Below are positions 24,301 through 33,342 of a DNA stretch of 60,617 nucleotides, in pieces. Position 1 is the first letter of the stretch; every line of letters begins with the position of its first letter. The position numbers were made by a program, and so were the translations under genes. The stretch comes from JAVBOW01 sp031550615 (GTDB lineage: Bacteria > Bacteroidota > Bacteroidia > Bacteroidales > Rikenellaceae), in contig JAVBOL010000010.1 of the NCBI GenBank assembly GCA_031550615.1, positions 1 to 60,617 of the forward strand. The letters run 5' to 3'. The notes under the pieces were generated by a model that was not told the DNA's origin, ran no database searches, and saw only the letters and a program-made list of their open reading frames with translations.

Positions 24301-24714
24301 GGCATAGTCTATTCGCACACGCAGTCCACGATGGACTACTACGGCGTATCGCAGGCCTCGGCCGTGGCCCGCGACAATGGCGGGGTGTGGGCCGACCGGG
24401 GGATATTCGTGGATGCCAACAAGTGGTATTCGGTAATCGGCGCCCAGGACGGCGTGCCCCAGTATTACACCTACTCAGCGACCAACGTGCGTCTGCAGGA
24501 GGCCTCGGTGGGTTACACCTTCCAGAAGGAGAAACTCGGCGATGTATGCTCGCTCACCCTTTCGCTGGTGGGGCGCAACCTGTGGATGATCTACAACAAG
24601 GCCCCCTTCGACCCCGAATCGATAGCCGTGACTGGTAACAACTACCAGGGTATCGACTACTTTATGATGCCCTCGCTGCGCAGTATCGGTTTTAACGTGA
24701 GGATTAATTTTTAA
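21361..24714 (+). CDS. SusC-like TonB-dependent receptor with STN signalling domain
   Basis: Outer-membrane importer of the locus, 1117 residues. Signal peptide about 1-40. Secretin/TonB N-terminal (STN) domain about 40-115 (VTLNLKDVRLSAALTEIEKHTSYVFAYDN), carboxypeptidase-regulatory-like beta-sandwich about 122-197 (RRITGRVLALDGKPVVGASV), plug about 205-345 (NFVNSLSGKVAGVTVNTSSSG, VVMRGTKSI, ALYGSYASNGAIVI), then a 22-strand barrel ending in Phe (SIGFNVRINF). The STN domain means it signals to FecR as well as transporting. A 180-bp non-coding gap precedes it. SusD begins 12 bases after its stop. The substrate is inferred from neighbouring GH18 and GH92 genes. Confidence 0.96.
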   Translation: MNKCRNFTRPKQARSLFYGRLLALLALLLAMATVRAQAQTTPVTLNLKDVRLSAALTEIEKHTSYVFAYDNSVDVSVAVSVTAVNTPLSKVLAELFAPLGISYEVKSNSIVLSAKKEGLQQPRRITGRVLALDGKPVVGASVVVKGTTTGTATDAEGNFAITVPADHNTLAVKYIGMDGKEVQIGAQTSVHVTLESQAVALESVVVTALGIKREAKALSYNVQSVGNEQLTTVKDANFVNSLSGKVAGVTVNTSSSGVGGASKVVMRGTKSIMQSSNALYVIDGVPMSNLSSETNAPDGFASKGSTEGIADLNPEDIESVSVLTGAAAAALYGSYASNGAIVITTKKGTVGAMRVNVTSNTEILDPFVMPQFQNRYGTGDTSSDVENTDRSWGRRLNAANYMGYDPASDYFQRGIVGTETVSVSRGSERNQVYLSAGAVNSRGIVPNNSYDRYNFTYRSTSQLIDDKLTMDVSANYILQKDMNMINQGSYMNPLVSAYLFPRGNDWAEAQMYERWNSSRKIYEQYWPSGTGGDLTMQNPYWINNRNLRSNDKDRYLLSAGLDYKILPWLSAKGRIRIDNTNNTYEDKRYATTNNQLTEGSSTGYYGQLLSREKQTYGDALLNINKNFCKDYSLHANLGGSFEDIRYRSSEVRGGLRDDDNGDGTHGIPNLFVIQQLSDRVVNAQSDYHTQMQSVFASVEMGYKGAYYLTVTGRNDWPSQLAGPESVKSSFFYPSVGGSVVLSQALRLPRAISMLKVRGSWAMVGTAFSRYLANPTYFWDESSKTWKSDTYLPVSNLKPERTRSWEAGIAMNLLRRWDLDLSFYNAITADQTLNASTSVGSQGKNIYIQSGEIRNRGVELSLGYKNSWRDLSWRTNYTFSANRNKILSIGLNTMEVGGLGQAHFILREGGTMGDLYSYVDLKRDSNGNILVDENGTIKVESIADGEWIKLGSVLPKANMSWSNSFGWKNLSASFMFSARLGGIVYSHTQSTMDYYGVSQASAVARDNGGVWADRGIFVDANKWYSVIGAQDGVPQYYTYSATNVRLQEASVGYTFQKEKLGDVCSLTLSLVGRNLWMIYNKAPFDPESIAVTGNNYQGIDYFMMPSLRSIGFNVRINF

Positions 24715-24726
24715 TCGACAGCTCCC

Positions 24727-26301
24727 ATGAAATTCAACAGGATAACATATACGCTTTTGATAGCTGCCGCAGCCCTTCTGGGCGCCTGTACGGCCAACTA
24801 CGAAGACATCAACCGCAACCCCAACGAAGTGCTCGAAAAGGAGAAGGAGCGCGACGGCTACAACATAATCGGGGCCATGCTCAATATCCAGAACTGGGTC
24901 GTGCCCAGCGAGGAGCACGCATGCCAATTCACCGAAAATATGCTAGGCGGATCTTACAGCGGTTATTTCGCCGACTCCAACTCGGGTTGGAACGGCGGTA
25001 AGTTCGGAACTTTCAACGCCCCGAACAACTGGCTGAGGGTCTTCTTCCAGGACTTCATCCCCGAGATATACCCCAACCTCGACGACCTGGCGGAGGCGAC
25101 CGACGATCCCATTCCCCTGGCCGTCGCCCAGGTAATGAAGATAGCGGCCATGCACCGCGTAACCGACACCTACGGCCCGATCCCCTATTCGCATATCGGC
25201 GAGGGCCTGGAGGTGGAGTACGATTCGCAGCAGGATATTTACGAGGGCTTCTTCGAGGAGCTCGACGGGGCCATCGCCACGCTGACCCTTTACCAGGGCG
25301 AGTCCTTCTCTTCGAAAGCCGACAAGGTATTCTACGGCGACGTTAAGAATTGGGTGCGCTTCGCCAATTCGCTCAAACTGCGCCTGGCCATGCGTATCGT
25401 CTATGCAGACCCCGCCGGGGCGCAACTGCGCGCTGAACAGGCCGTGACCCACGAGATCGGGGTGATGGAGGGCAATGAGCACAATGCCGCGCTGCGCGTA
25501 TTCGGGAACGCGGGCAACCCGATCCTCAAGGCGGCCACCTACAACAGCGCCACGGGATTCGCCACGGGCGGCGACCACCATGCCGGGGCTGACATCACAT
25601 GCTATATGAACGGTTACGGCGACCCCCGCCGGGCGGCATATTTCATCCCCTCGACATTTGCCTCGCCCAACACCTACATGGGTCTGCGCTCGGGTATCAC
25701 GATCCCGACGTCCACGACCGCCTACCAGTATTCTGGCATCAAACTCTCGACGGATTCGCCCCTGCAATGGATGAACGCCGCAGAGGTGGCCTTCCTGCGC
25801 GCCGAGGGCGCCCTGCGCGGCTGGAGCATGGGCGGCACAGCCCAATCGTTCTACGAAACGGGCATCAGGCTCTCTTTCGAGCAGTGGGGTGCGACGGGCG
25901 CGGACGCCTATCTGGCCAACTCGACCGCCAAACCGGCAGCCTACGCCGATCCTAACGGCACGTACAGCTACGCCACCCCGTCGAGCACGATAACCGTCAA
26001 ATGGGCAGACGGCGATTTCGAGGCCAGCCTTGAGCGCATCATCGTCCAGAAATGGATCGCAAACTGGACCCTTGGCAACGAATCATGGGCCGAACGCCGC
26101 CGCACGGGCTATCCCAGACTGATGCCCGTGATGGTCAACAACAGCAACGGGGGAGTGCTGGGCGACTCGGATACACCGCGCAGGTTGCCCTATCCGTTAG
26201 AAGAGTACCAGACCAACCTGGCCAACGTAAGCTCCGCCGTGAGCACCCTGCTGGGCGGTGCGGACAACATGGCCACGCGCGTTTGGTGGGATTGCAAATA
26301 A
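24727..26301 (+). CDS. SusD-like glycan-binding lipoprotein
   Basis: Cell-surface lipoprotein that caps the SusC barrel and binds the oligosaccharide. 524 residues, lipobox LLGAC (Cys20). The helical TPR scaffold is seen in VAQVMKIAAMHRVTDTYGPIPYSHIG and VKNWVRFANSLKLRLAMRIVY. The C-terminal KWIANWTLGNESWAERRRTGYPRLMPV is the hallmark of the SusD-like_2 subfamily. It follows SusC by 12 bases and precedes the GH18-like lipoprotein by 17 bases, in the usual PUL order. Confidence 0.95.
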   Translation: MKFNRITYTLLIAAAALLGACTANYEDINRNPNEVLEKEKERDGYNIIGAMLNIQNWVVPSEEHACQFTENMLGGSYSGYFADSNSGWNGGKFGTFNAPNNWLRVFFQDFIPEIYPNLDDLAEATDDPIPLAVAQVMKIAAMHRVTDTYGPIPYSHIGEGLEVEYDSQQDIYEGFFEELDGAIATLTLYQGESFSSKADKVFYGDVKNWVRFANSLKLRLAMRIVYADPAGAQLRAEQAVTHEIGVMEGNEHNAALRVFGNAGNPILKAATYNSATGFATGGDHHAGADITCYMNGYGDPRRAAYFIPSTFASPNTYMGLRSGITIPTSTTAYQYSGIKLSTDSPLQWMNAAEVAFLRAEGALRGWSMGGTAQSFYETGIRLSFEQWGATGADAYLANSTAKPAAYADPNGTYSYATPSSTITVKWADGDFEASLERIIVQKWIANWTLGNESWAERRRTGYPRLMPVMVNNSNGGVLGDSDTPRRLPYPLEEYQTNLANVSSAVSTLLGGADNMATRVWWDCK

Positions 26302-26318
26302 TTAAACTCCTTGCGAAA

Positions 26319-27395
26319 ATGAGATCGACAATATATCGTAACACCGTCAAAGGGCTTGCCGCCCTGGCTGCCGGGCTCCTGCTGGCTTCGTGCAGCGAAT
26401 GGACCCAGACGGAGAGCCTCGGCATCGACAACCCCACCTACGGGGAGAAAGACCCGCAGGCCTGGGCGCAGTACATGGACGACCTGCGCGATTACAAGAA
26501 CTCCGACCACCCCGTGCTTTACGCCGTGCTCGACAATCCGGCCATGCCCTTTTCGGCGGCTTACCGCCTGGCGATGATGCCCGACAGCATCGACATCATC
26601 GCCCTGGGGAATCCCGGCGAATTGCAGCAATGGATGATAGACGACATTAAGGCGGTGCAGCAGAAGGCCACCAAGGTGCTCTGCACCCTGAGTTTCACGC
26701 ACATCGAGGCGCTCTATGAGCTCCAACCCGCCCCGCAGACCGATGGGGAGGGAGATGCGCCTGACGGCTTCCTGGATTTCGCCGCCGGTTGGCTCGACAC
26801 GCAGCTCGGCCTGTGCGCCCGCTACGGATATGACGGAGTGGTGGCAAACTTCATGGGTAAAGCCGCAGACCACATGGACGAAGTGCAGAAAGAGTTGTAC
26901 CAGGCGCGCGTGGAGCTCTTCACCTCCCGCATTGGGGATTGGCTCGAGGCGAACACCGGCAAGATGTTCGTTTTCGAGGGAATACCACAGAACCTGCCCG
27001 ACCGCACCCTGCTCACCCGTGCAGACTACATCGTCCTGCGCTCGATCGAGCAGCCGGCCAATATGGCGGAATACGGCACGCAGGTCCTTTTGGCCATGGG
27101 CGCGGAAGGAGTCCCCACCGACCGCTTCATCATAACGGTAGACCCGTACTCTACAGACAACACCGATGTCGAAACAGGGTTTATAACCGTCGCCGGAAGC
27201 CAGGTGCGCGCCATGCCGCCTGCCGCCTGGTGGGTCATCACGCCCAACGCCTCTTTCGGCAAGGCCGGCCTGGCGGTGAACAACGTCCAGGACGACTACT
27301 ACCTGGTGGTCAAAAAGGAGGGCGAGAAGAAAAAGTCAGCCTACCAATTCACCCGGGAGGCTATCGCCATCATGAATCCCGCACCTAAAAACTAA
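26319..27395 (+). CDS. GH18-like surface lipoprotein lacking the catalytic residues
   Basis: 358 residues from ATG 26319; lipobox LLLASC (Cys25). The fold resembles the Bacteroidetes 'BT1044-like' GH18 family: a (beta/alpha)8 barrel with IDIIALGNPG, KVLCTLSFTHI and IGDWLEANTGKMFVFEG strands. In the GH18 signature DGxDxDxE, however, this protein reads Y-DGVVANFM (Asp172 kept, Asp to Val175, Asp to Asn177, catalytic Glu to Met179). It should therefore bind, not cleave, the glycan, acting as a surface glycan-binding protein beside the active GH18 encoded two genes downstream. Stop-to-start spacing within the operon is 17 and 5 bases. Assignment to the family is by pattern and is fairly secure; loss of activity is inference. 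Confidence 0.75.
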   Translation: MRSTIYRNTVKGLAALAAGLLLASCSEWTQTESLGIDNPTYGEKDPQAWAQYMDDLRDYKNSDHPVLYAVLDNPAMPFSAAYRLAMMPDSIDIIALGNPGELQQWMIDDIKAVQQKATKVLCTLSFTHIEALYELQPAPQTDGEGDAPDGFLDFAAGWLDTQLGLCARYGYDGVVANFMGKAADHMDEVQKELYQARVELFTSRIGDWLEANTGKMFVFEGIPQNLPDRTLLTRADYIVLRSIEQPANMAEYGTQVLLAMGAEGVPTDRFIITVDPYSTDNTDVETGFITVAGSQVRAMPPAAWWVITPNASFGKAGLAVNNVQDDYYLVVKKEGEKKKSAYQFTREAIAIMNPAPKN

Positions 27396-27400
27396 TTGAG

Positions 27401-28561
27401 ATGATACTGCGCAATATACTTTGGATCAACGCCGTCGCACTCGCCGCAGCGCTCGTGGGCTGCAATACCAAGGATCCCGACGCCAACGATTTCGGCAACA
27501 AGGCGTACATCGCCGCCACGGTGAAGACCGCCGAAACGAAGGTCACCCAAAAATCCACCGACATCGTAAAGACCATCGAAGTGGCGCTGGCGAAACCCGC
27601 CCCGCAGCAGGTGTCGTTCGTGCTCACCGCCGACGAGTCGCTGGTGGAGCTTTATAACCAGGCCTACTATGACGACGCGGTGATGCTCCCCGCGGACTAT
27701 TTCGAGATCGCCGATCCCAACGCGGTAATCCCGCAGGGCGCGGTGCGCTCGAACGGGGTCGACGTGAATTTCCACTCCCTGTCCACGCTCGACGTGAGCC
27801 AGGACTACGTGCTTCCCGTGACGATCAGCCAGGCCACGGGCGTGGGGGTACTCGCCAGCGCACGCACCATGTACTACCTTTTCAGCGAAGGTGCGCTTAT
27901 CAACGTGGCCGCCAACATCGAGAAGAACTACCTGACCCCCTCGTGGGCGACCTCGATGACCAGCGTGCCTGAGGTCACCTTCGAGGCGCTGGTGCGCGCC
28001 AGCGCGTTCGACAGGCCCGGATCGGAGCAATCTATCGCGACGATCATGGGTGTAGAGGACCGTTTCCTGGTGCGTACGGGCGATTCGAACTACCCCGGTC
28101 AGTTGCAGGTTGTCATCGCCAAGTTCAAATATCCGGGCCGCAGCGCCGCCAAGGTGCTTCCGCTCGGCAAATGGGTGCACGTGGCCGTCACGTACAGCTC
28201 CACGGCCAAAAAAGTGAAGATTTATGTCAACGGCGCACTGCAGAGCGAAGAGACCGCCGACCACGGCGCGGTCAACCTCGCCAGCGCCTTCTATGTAGGC
28301 AGGTCCTACAGCCTGGAACGCTACTGGATGGGCGACATAAGCGAAGTGCGCGTCTGGAACGTGATCCGCACAGAAGAGGAGATAGCCGCCAACCGTTACG
28401 AGATCGCCAGCCCGACCACCGCAACGGGCCTGGTCGCCTACTGGAAATTCGACGAGGCGACCGGTAAGGTCATCAACGACCGCACCGGCCACAACAACAC
28501 GCTCACCGCGAACGCCACCCTGAAATGGGTCGACGTCGCGATCCCGGAACCACAGAAATAA
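27401..28561 (+). CDS. DUF1735/LamG-domain surface lipoprotein
   Basis: 386-residue lipoprotein; lipobox LVGC (Cys21). Residues about 30-165 form a DUF1735 (BT_3987 N-terminal-like) immunoglobulin-type domain (VKTIEVALAKPAPQQVSFVL, VNFHSLSTLDVSQDYVLPVT). Residues about 185-375 are a concanavalin/LamG-like jelly roll (VPEVTFEALVRASAF, LPLGKWVHVAVTYSSTAKKVKIYVNG, YMGDISEVRVWNVIRT-type strand, GLVAYWKFDEATG). This architecture is common in surface glycan-binding proteins of N-glycan loci. No catalytic residues are recognised. Probably helps capture substrate on the cell surface. Confidence 0.82.
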   Translation: MILRNILWINAVALAAALVGCNTKDPDANDFGNKAYIAATVKTAETKVTQKSTDIVKTIEVALAKPAPQQVSFVLTADESLVELYNQAYYDDAVMLPADYFEIADPNAVIPQGAVRSNGVDVNFHSLSTLDVSQDYVLPVTISQATGVGVLASARTMYYLFSEGALINVAANIEKNYLTPSWATSMTSVPEVTFEALVRASAFDRPGSEQSIATIMGVEDRFLVRTGDSNYPGQLQVVIAKFKYPGRSAAKVLPLGKWVHVAVTYSSTAKKVKIYVNGALQSEETADHGAVNLASAFYVGRSYSLERYWMGDISEVRVWNVIRTEEEIAANRYEIASPTTATGLVAYWKFDEATGKVINDRTGHNNTLTANATLKWVDVAIPEPQK

Positions 28562-28585
28562 GGCGTCATAAAAAACCAAAGAACG

Positions 28586-30004
28586 ATGAATTATCCGAAA
28601 ATCCATAAAACAGCCTGTGCAGCCCTGATGCTGCTGGCCGCCGGGGCTTTCTGCTCGTGCAGCGACGAAATAGAGCTGAAGGGAGAAAAAGGCGAAAACT
28701 ATGCGGCCATAGGCGTGAACCAGGCCTGGGTGCGCAACGCGCTCTCGCCCGCTTCGAGCGCCATAGACTTCTACGGCGGCGCCACGACCACGCTCTCCAT
28801 TAACGTGGGGCTGACCAAAACGACCGACCACGCCGTCGACGCGCAGCTTGTCGTCGACGCGCAGGTGCTGGCCGATTACAACGCCGCCAACGGCACCTCC
28901 TACGTAATGCTACCCGACGGGCTGGCCACGTTGCGCAGCGAGGGGAATGTGCTTATCCCGCCCACTTTCTACAAGGCCGACCCGGTGCGCGTGAGCGTCA
29001 CTTCGTCCGACGCGCTGACCGTGGGCACCACCTACGCCCTGCCGTTGCGCCTGGTCTGCGACGATCCGGACGTGAGCCTTCAGGGTGGCCAGAGCACCTG
29101 TATCTGCTACCTTAAATACCAGGGGGCGCGCACGAGCGCCGATAAGCCCGGCGGCTACAAGATGCTCGCCTGTCTGGAGGTGAACGACGTGAATCCGCTC
29201 AACTGTGCCGAGATCTACCTGAAAGACAGCGATGTGCCCTTCTTCGACTATGTGGTGCTCTTTGCGGCCAACATCAACTTCAACGCCGAAACGGGACGCG
29301 CGTATGTCAACTGCAACACCAACGTCCGCCACCTTCTGACCAACCGCGACAAGTACATCAAGCCCCTGCAGGACAAGGGCATCAAGGTGATCCTGGGTAT
29401 GTTGGGCAACGGCGACCAGGCCGGCCTGGCCAACCTCACGCGCACTTCGGCGATCTATTTCGCGCAGGAGTTGAAGGCCTATGTGGATAATTACGGGCTG
29501 GACGGCATCTTCTTCGACGACGAGTACAGCGTTTACGCGCCCGGCCCCGGCTTTACCGAGCAGGACAGCTACGACGCTGCGGCGAGGCTTGTATTCGAGT
29601 GCAAGCGCGTGATGCCCGATAAACTGATGATACCCTTCTGCTACGGCAAGATGGCCCACATGCCTAACCCGGTAGACGGTCTGGACCCGAAATATTTCGT
29701 TGACTTCGTGGCCTCCAACTACTCCACGACCGGTCCAGGCAACGCCGACGTAACACGCTACCCCGGGCTGGAAAAGAAGCAGATACTGGCCTACTGCCAG
29801 GAATTCGCGAAACTCTCGCGTGTGATCTATACCACAGCCGAGGCCTCCAAGGTTGCCAGCGAGGGATACGGCGGTACCATGATATTCGGGATGAACCCCA
29901 TTCAGGATACCTGGGACAACCGTATGCTGTGCCTCAATGCACTGGGCAAGGGCATCTGGAACGAGGATGTCATCATCAAGCGCAAGCACCTGAAAGATTG
30001 GTAA
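28586..30004 (+). CDS. GH18 endo-beta-N-acetylglucosaminidase with DUF1735 domain
   Basis: Predicted surface enzyme that cuts the chitobiose core of N-glycans, freeing them from protein. 472 residues; lipobox FCSC (Cys25). N-terminal DUF1735 domain about 40-160, GH18 barrel about 185-470. The signature is LDGIFFDDEYS: Asp306, Asp311 and the catalytic acid Glu313, with Phe309 at the first of the inner Asp positions. Strand motifs KVILGMLGNG and KLMIPFCYGKM support the barrel. Endo-type GH18 proteins with this N-terminal domain are known from Bacteroides N-glycan loci. It is the only apparently active endo-enzyme in the window. Glycan subtype specificity cannot be read from sequence. Confidence 0.88.
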   Translation: MNYPKIHKTACAALMLLAAGAFCSCSDEIELKGEKGENYAAIGVNQAWVRNALSPASSAIDFYGGATTTLSINVGLTKTTDHAVDAQLVVDAQVLADYNAANGTSYVMLPDGLATLRSEGNVLIPPTFYKADPVRVSVTSSDALTVGTTYALPLRLVCDDPDVSLQGGQSTCICYLKYQGARTSADKPGGYKMLACLEVNDVNPLNCAEIYLKDSDVPFFDYVVLFAANINFNAETGRAYVNCNTNVRHLLTNRDKYIKPLQDKGIKVILGMLGNGDQAGLANLTRTSAIYFAQELKAYVDNYGLDGIFFDDEYSVYAPGPGFTEQDSYDAAARLVFECKRVMPDKLMIPFCYGKMAHMPNPVDGLDPKYFVDFVASNYSTTGPGNADVTRYPGLEKKQILAYCQEFAKLSRVIYTTAEASKVASEGYGGTMIFGMNPIQDTWDNRMLCLNALGKGIWNEDVIIKRKHLKDW

Positions 30005-30026
30005 ACAGCCGAAAAAACCTAAAACC

Positions 30027-31850
30027 ATGAAAAATATTTTTGTCATCCTTTGCTCTGCGGCGATGCTCTTGTCCTGCGTGGATAAGCACGAAACGACGCC
30101 CGCCGTCCCGATCACGCTGAGCGCGCAGGCCCTGGCCTTCAACACCGCCGGGGTGGCCATCGACGGCAACACCATTACCGTAACGTGCGCCGGCGATTGG
30201 CGCCTGACGGACAACAGCGACTGGGTAACCCCCTCGGCCACCCGGGGCCAGAGCGGCCAGAGCGTCTCTTTCGATGCCCAACCCAACGACACGGAGGATA
30301 TACGCCGGGCTACCTACACATTCATGTGCGGCGGCCAGGTGGCTCAGGTCGTAGTCACGCAAGGGCCAGCTGATGAGCTCGAATACACGACAGGCACCGC
30401 CGATTTTACCATCACCCAGGGCGGCGGCTACATCACCACGGGACTGCGCTCGAACGTCGAGCTGCAATACGAGATCGACCCCGATTGTGCGGACTGGATC
30501 CTGCCCGACCGCGGCACATCGCGTTCAACCCCGGTCGAATATGTACAATTCCGCGTGTTGGAGAACTCCGACGCCCCCTACCAGGGCCGCACGGGCAAAG
30601 TGACACTTTTCCCCGGCACGGAGAACGAGCGCGTGCTTAACGTCACCCAGAAGCAAAGGGACGCCGTGGTCATCCTTTGCCCCGAGCTGGTGAATGGCAC
30701 TTACAGCGGTACAACCGAGGAAGGTGAGGTGACCATTTCGGTCGACGCCAACATCGACTACCAGATCGCCATCGCCGACAAAGCCAAAACGTGGCTCACC
30801 AGCAGCGAAATAGATGCCGACGGACAGAGCGAGGAAACGGGACTGGTGCGCAGGACCTATAAATTCACCTATGCGGAAGCGGCAGGTTCGCGCAGCGGCA
30901 AGGTGACTTTCTCCGCCACCGGATTCACCGACGCCATACAGATCGTCCAGAAGAGCGCCAACCCCGTGTTGGGCACATTCCCCGACGCCAACTTCCGCAA
31001 TTACCTTATCAACAACGGCTATATCGGCGAGCCGACCGACGAGCAGAACACCTGCGAGGTATATGACGACGGCATGAAGCTCACCACGCTCACCGCACCC
31101 TATTCGTCCTCGGCCCCGATCGCTTCGGTGGAAGGCGTGGGTTGCTTTACCGAGCTCACGACCCTGACGGTGTCCAACCTGAAGATAACGGCGCTCGACC
31201 TGAGCGGCAACACCAAACTGACCACCCTGACCGCCAACGGTTGCTCCGTCCTGGAGAGCGTGGACCTGAGCCAGAACACAGAGCTCGTTTCGGTATCCAT
31301 TACCAGCTCAAAAGTGCTCAAAAAGGTGGATGTGCACGGCAAACGGAAACTCACCAAACTACTGATAAATACCGGGGTCATCGAAGAGGTCGACCTGCGC
31401 GACTGCCCGATGCTGACTGACCTGAACGTGAGCGCGAACTGTCTGCAAAGGCTCGACGTGAGCCAGTGCGGAGCGCTGACCAATACCAATTTCGGCCAGG
31501 CTAAATATATAAACAACCCTTTCAGCGAGATCGTGCTCGGCGAACAGAATGTAACGACCATATACCTGGCCGACTGCCACTTCAAAGCCAATATGGCCAC
31601 AGACACCGGACTGTTGCCCACCTCTTTCACTATAAGCGGCAGCAAGATAACCTCGCTCGATATCACCATAGGCACGTCGAATAAAAAGTATGACGTACTC
31701 GAATGGATCGACATCACGGGCGCCCCGAGTATCACTACCCTAAAATGCAAGCGCGGTTCCCTGCTCTGCACCGCCATCTACATCGCGACGGGGCAGACGC
31801 AGCCGAAAACCACAACCAAGGACACCAAGACCCTATTCGTGGTCAGGTAG
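30027..31850 (+). CDS. BACON and leucine-rich-repeat surface lipoprotein
   Basis: 607-residue lipoprotein; lipobox LLSC (Cys17). About residues 30-115 form a BACON domain (CAGDWRLTDNSDWVTPS ... VAQVVVTQGP), and two further BACON-like beta-sandwiches run to about 310. From about 320 to 500 there is a region of irregular leucine-rich repeats: LTTLTVSNLKITALDLSGN, LESVDLSQNTELVSVSI, LTDLNVSANCLQRLDVSQC. BACON domains often target carbohydrate or mucin glycoproteins, and LRR arrays bind protein. It may help recognise the glycoprotein carrier; this is inference. Last gene of the SusC operon; a 12-bp hairpin follows. Confidence 0.78.
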   Translation: MKNIFVILCSAAMLLSCVDKHETTPAVPITLSAQALAFNTAGVAIDGNTITVTCAGDWRLTDNSDWVTPSATRGQSGQSVSFDAQPNDTEDIRRATYTFMCGGQVAQVVVTQGPADELEYTTGTADFTITQGGGYITTGLRSNVELQYEIDPDCADWILPDRGTSRSTPVEYVQFRVLENSDAPYQGRTGKVTLFPGTENERVLNVTQKQRDAVVILCPELVNGTYSGTTEEGEVTISVDANIDYQIAIADKAKTWLTSSEIDADGQSEETGLVRRTYKFTYAEAAGSRSGKVTFSATGFTDAIQIVQKSANPVLGTFPDANFRNYLINNGYIGEPTDEQNTCEVYDDGMKLTTLTAPYSSSAPIASVEGVGCFTELTTLTVSNLKITALDLSGNTKLTTLTANGCSVLESVDLSQNTELVSVSITSSKVLKKVDVHGKRKLTKLLINTGVIEEVDLRDCPMLTDLNVSANCLQRLDVSQCGALTNTNFGQAKYINNPFSEIVLGEQNVTTIYLADCHFKANMATDTGLLPTSFTISGSKITSLDITIGTSNKKYDVLEWIDITGAPSITTLKCKRGSLLCTAIYIATGQTQPKTTTKDTKTLFVVR

Positions 31851-31871
31851 CCCGCGATAGCCGGACAGAGA

Positions 31872-31901
31872 GTTACGAACGCATTCGTTTGCGTTCGTAA
31901 C
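31872..31901 (+). terminator. Perfect 12-bp hairpin at the end of the SusC operon
   Basis: GTTACGAACGCA (31872-31883) pairs with TGCGTTCGTAAC (31890-31901) around TTCGTT. Only a weak T-rich tail (TTATCTGT) follows, so termination may be partial and could let transcription reach the MFS-GH130-GH92 genes. Confidence 0.65.
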
Positions 31902-32021
31902 TTATCTGTGCGGGGGGTGCTCTCGCCGCAATGATATTAAGGGTTTTTTCGCGTTAGGGTGTTATATATATGTATATATACCGTAAAGCCTGAACTGACC
32001 CGACAGGCAAAACTTAATAAA

Positions 32022-33335
32022 ATGGATATAGAAACCACTCAGCCCGTGCGCAAAAACCCGCTTCTGTGGGTCCCGTCGGTATATTTTGCGATGGGCATGC
32101 CGTTCGTTATGATCGCGCTCGTTTCGGTGATCATGTTCTCGGAATTGGGCGTGAGCGATGCCAGGGCAGCGTTCTGGACCTCGCTGCTGGTGCTCCCCTG
32201 GAGCCTCAAACCGCTTTGGAGCCCATTCCTGGAGATGTTCCGCACCAAGAAGTATTTCGTGGTGATGACCGAGATGATAACGGGACTGTCTTTCGCGCTG
32301 GTGGCGCTTTCGCTGCCCCTGCCCGGCTATTTCAACTATGCCATAGCGCTGATGGGCCTGGTGGCATTCAGCGGGGCGACGCACGACATCGCCACCGACG
32401 GGGTCTACATGGCCGAGCTGGACTCGAAGACCCAGGCGCAATATATCGGCTGGCAGGGGGCTTTCTTCAATATCGCCAAGGTGGTGGCCAACGGCGGGCT
32501 GGTCTTCCTGGCCGGCGTGCTCAAGGACCATATCGGCGTGGTGCACGCCTGGATGGTCATTATGGCGATGTGCGGCGGGGTGATGGTGCTGCTGAGCCTC
32601 TGGCACGGGGTGTCGCTGCCTTCGGGAGGCGCCGCCGCCGCGACGATCCACAGCGCGAAGGAGGGCTGGCGCTCGTTCGCCGAGGTGTTCTCCTCGTTCT
32701 TTAAGAAGAAGCATATAGTTTACTATATACTTTTCATTTTCCTTTACCGCCTGGCCGAGGGGCTGGCCACCAAGATATTGCCCCTGTTCCTCAAGGCGCC
32801 CGTCGATCACGGCGGGTTAGGGTTGCAGGTGAGCCAGGTGGGGCTGATCGTCGGCACGATAGGCACGGCGGCCTTTATCCTGGGCTCGATACTCGCTGGA
32901 TATTTCATCTCGGCCAAGGGGTTGAGGCGCACGCTCTTCGTGCTGTGCTGTGCGCTGAACCTGCCGTTTTTGGTCTATCTGCCGCTGGCCGTTTTCCAGC
33001 CGTCGAGCATCGTTATGATCGGGTCGGCGGTGGTGTGCGAGTATTTCGGCTACGGATTCGGGACGGTCGGGCTGCTGCTGTTCATGATGCAGCAGGTGGC
33101 GCCCGGATCGCATAAAATGGCGCACTACGCCTTTGCCAGCGGACTGATGAACCTGGGCTATATGTTCGCGGGAATGTTCAGCGGCATGATAAGCGACACG
33201 ATAGGATATGCCAATTTCTTTATCGTGGTTGGCGTCGCGATGGTCCCGGCCCTCGTACTGAGCCGCATCGTGCCTTTCTCGCATAAGGACAACAAACAGG
33301 ACGAAGAACACATACTCACTGAAGAGATCAAATAA
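32022..33335 (+). CDS. MFS sugar transporter, AmpG-like
   Basis: Inner-membrane permease of 437 residues, starting at ATG 32022 (MDIETTQPVRKNPLLWV). The earlier in-frame ATG at 31959 would add 21 residues from the AT-rich leader. About 12 membrane segments. AmpG-type features are the N-terminal PWSLKPLWSPFLEMF loop and the SGATHDIATDGVYM motif of helix 5. Its position directly before GH130 (7 bases) suggests that it imports Man-beta-1,4-GlcNAc or similar core disaccharide from the periplasm. That substrate is inferred from context. Confidence 0.88.
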   Translation: MDIETTQPVRKNPLLWVPSVYFAMGMPFVMIALVSVIMFSELGVSDARAAFWTSLLVLPWSLKPLWSPFLEMFRTKKYFVVMTEMITGLSFALVALSLPLPGYFNYAIALMGLVAFSGATHDIATDGVYMAELDSKTQAQYIGWQGAFFNIAKVVANGGLVFLAGVLKDHIGVVHAWMVIMAMCGGVMVLLSLWHGVSLPSGGAAAATIHSAKEGWRSFAEVFSSFFKKKHIVYYILFIFLYRLAEGLATKILPLFLKAPVDHGGLGLQVSQVGLIVGTIGTAAFILGSILAGYFISAKGLRRTLFVLCCALNLPFLVYLPLAVFQPSSIVMIGSAVVCEYFGYGFGTVGLLLFMMQQVAPGSHKMAHYAFASGLMNLGYMFAGMFSGMISDTIGYANFFIVVGVAMVPALVLSRIVPFSHKDNKQDEEHILTEEIK

Positions 33336-33342
33336 TAGCGAT

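Noticed and set aside
26052..26318. N-terminal extension of the GH18-like lipoprotein reading back into SusD
   Set aside because: The extension is SusD out of frame; the ATG at 26319 begins a clean lipoprotein signal peptide with a lipobox.
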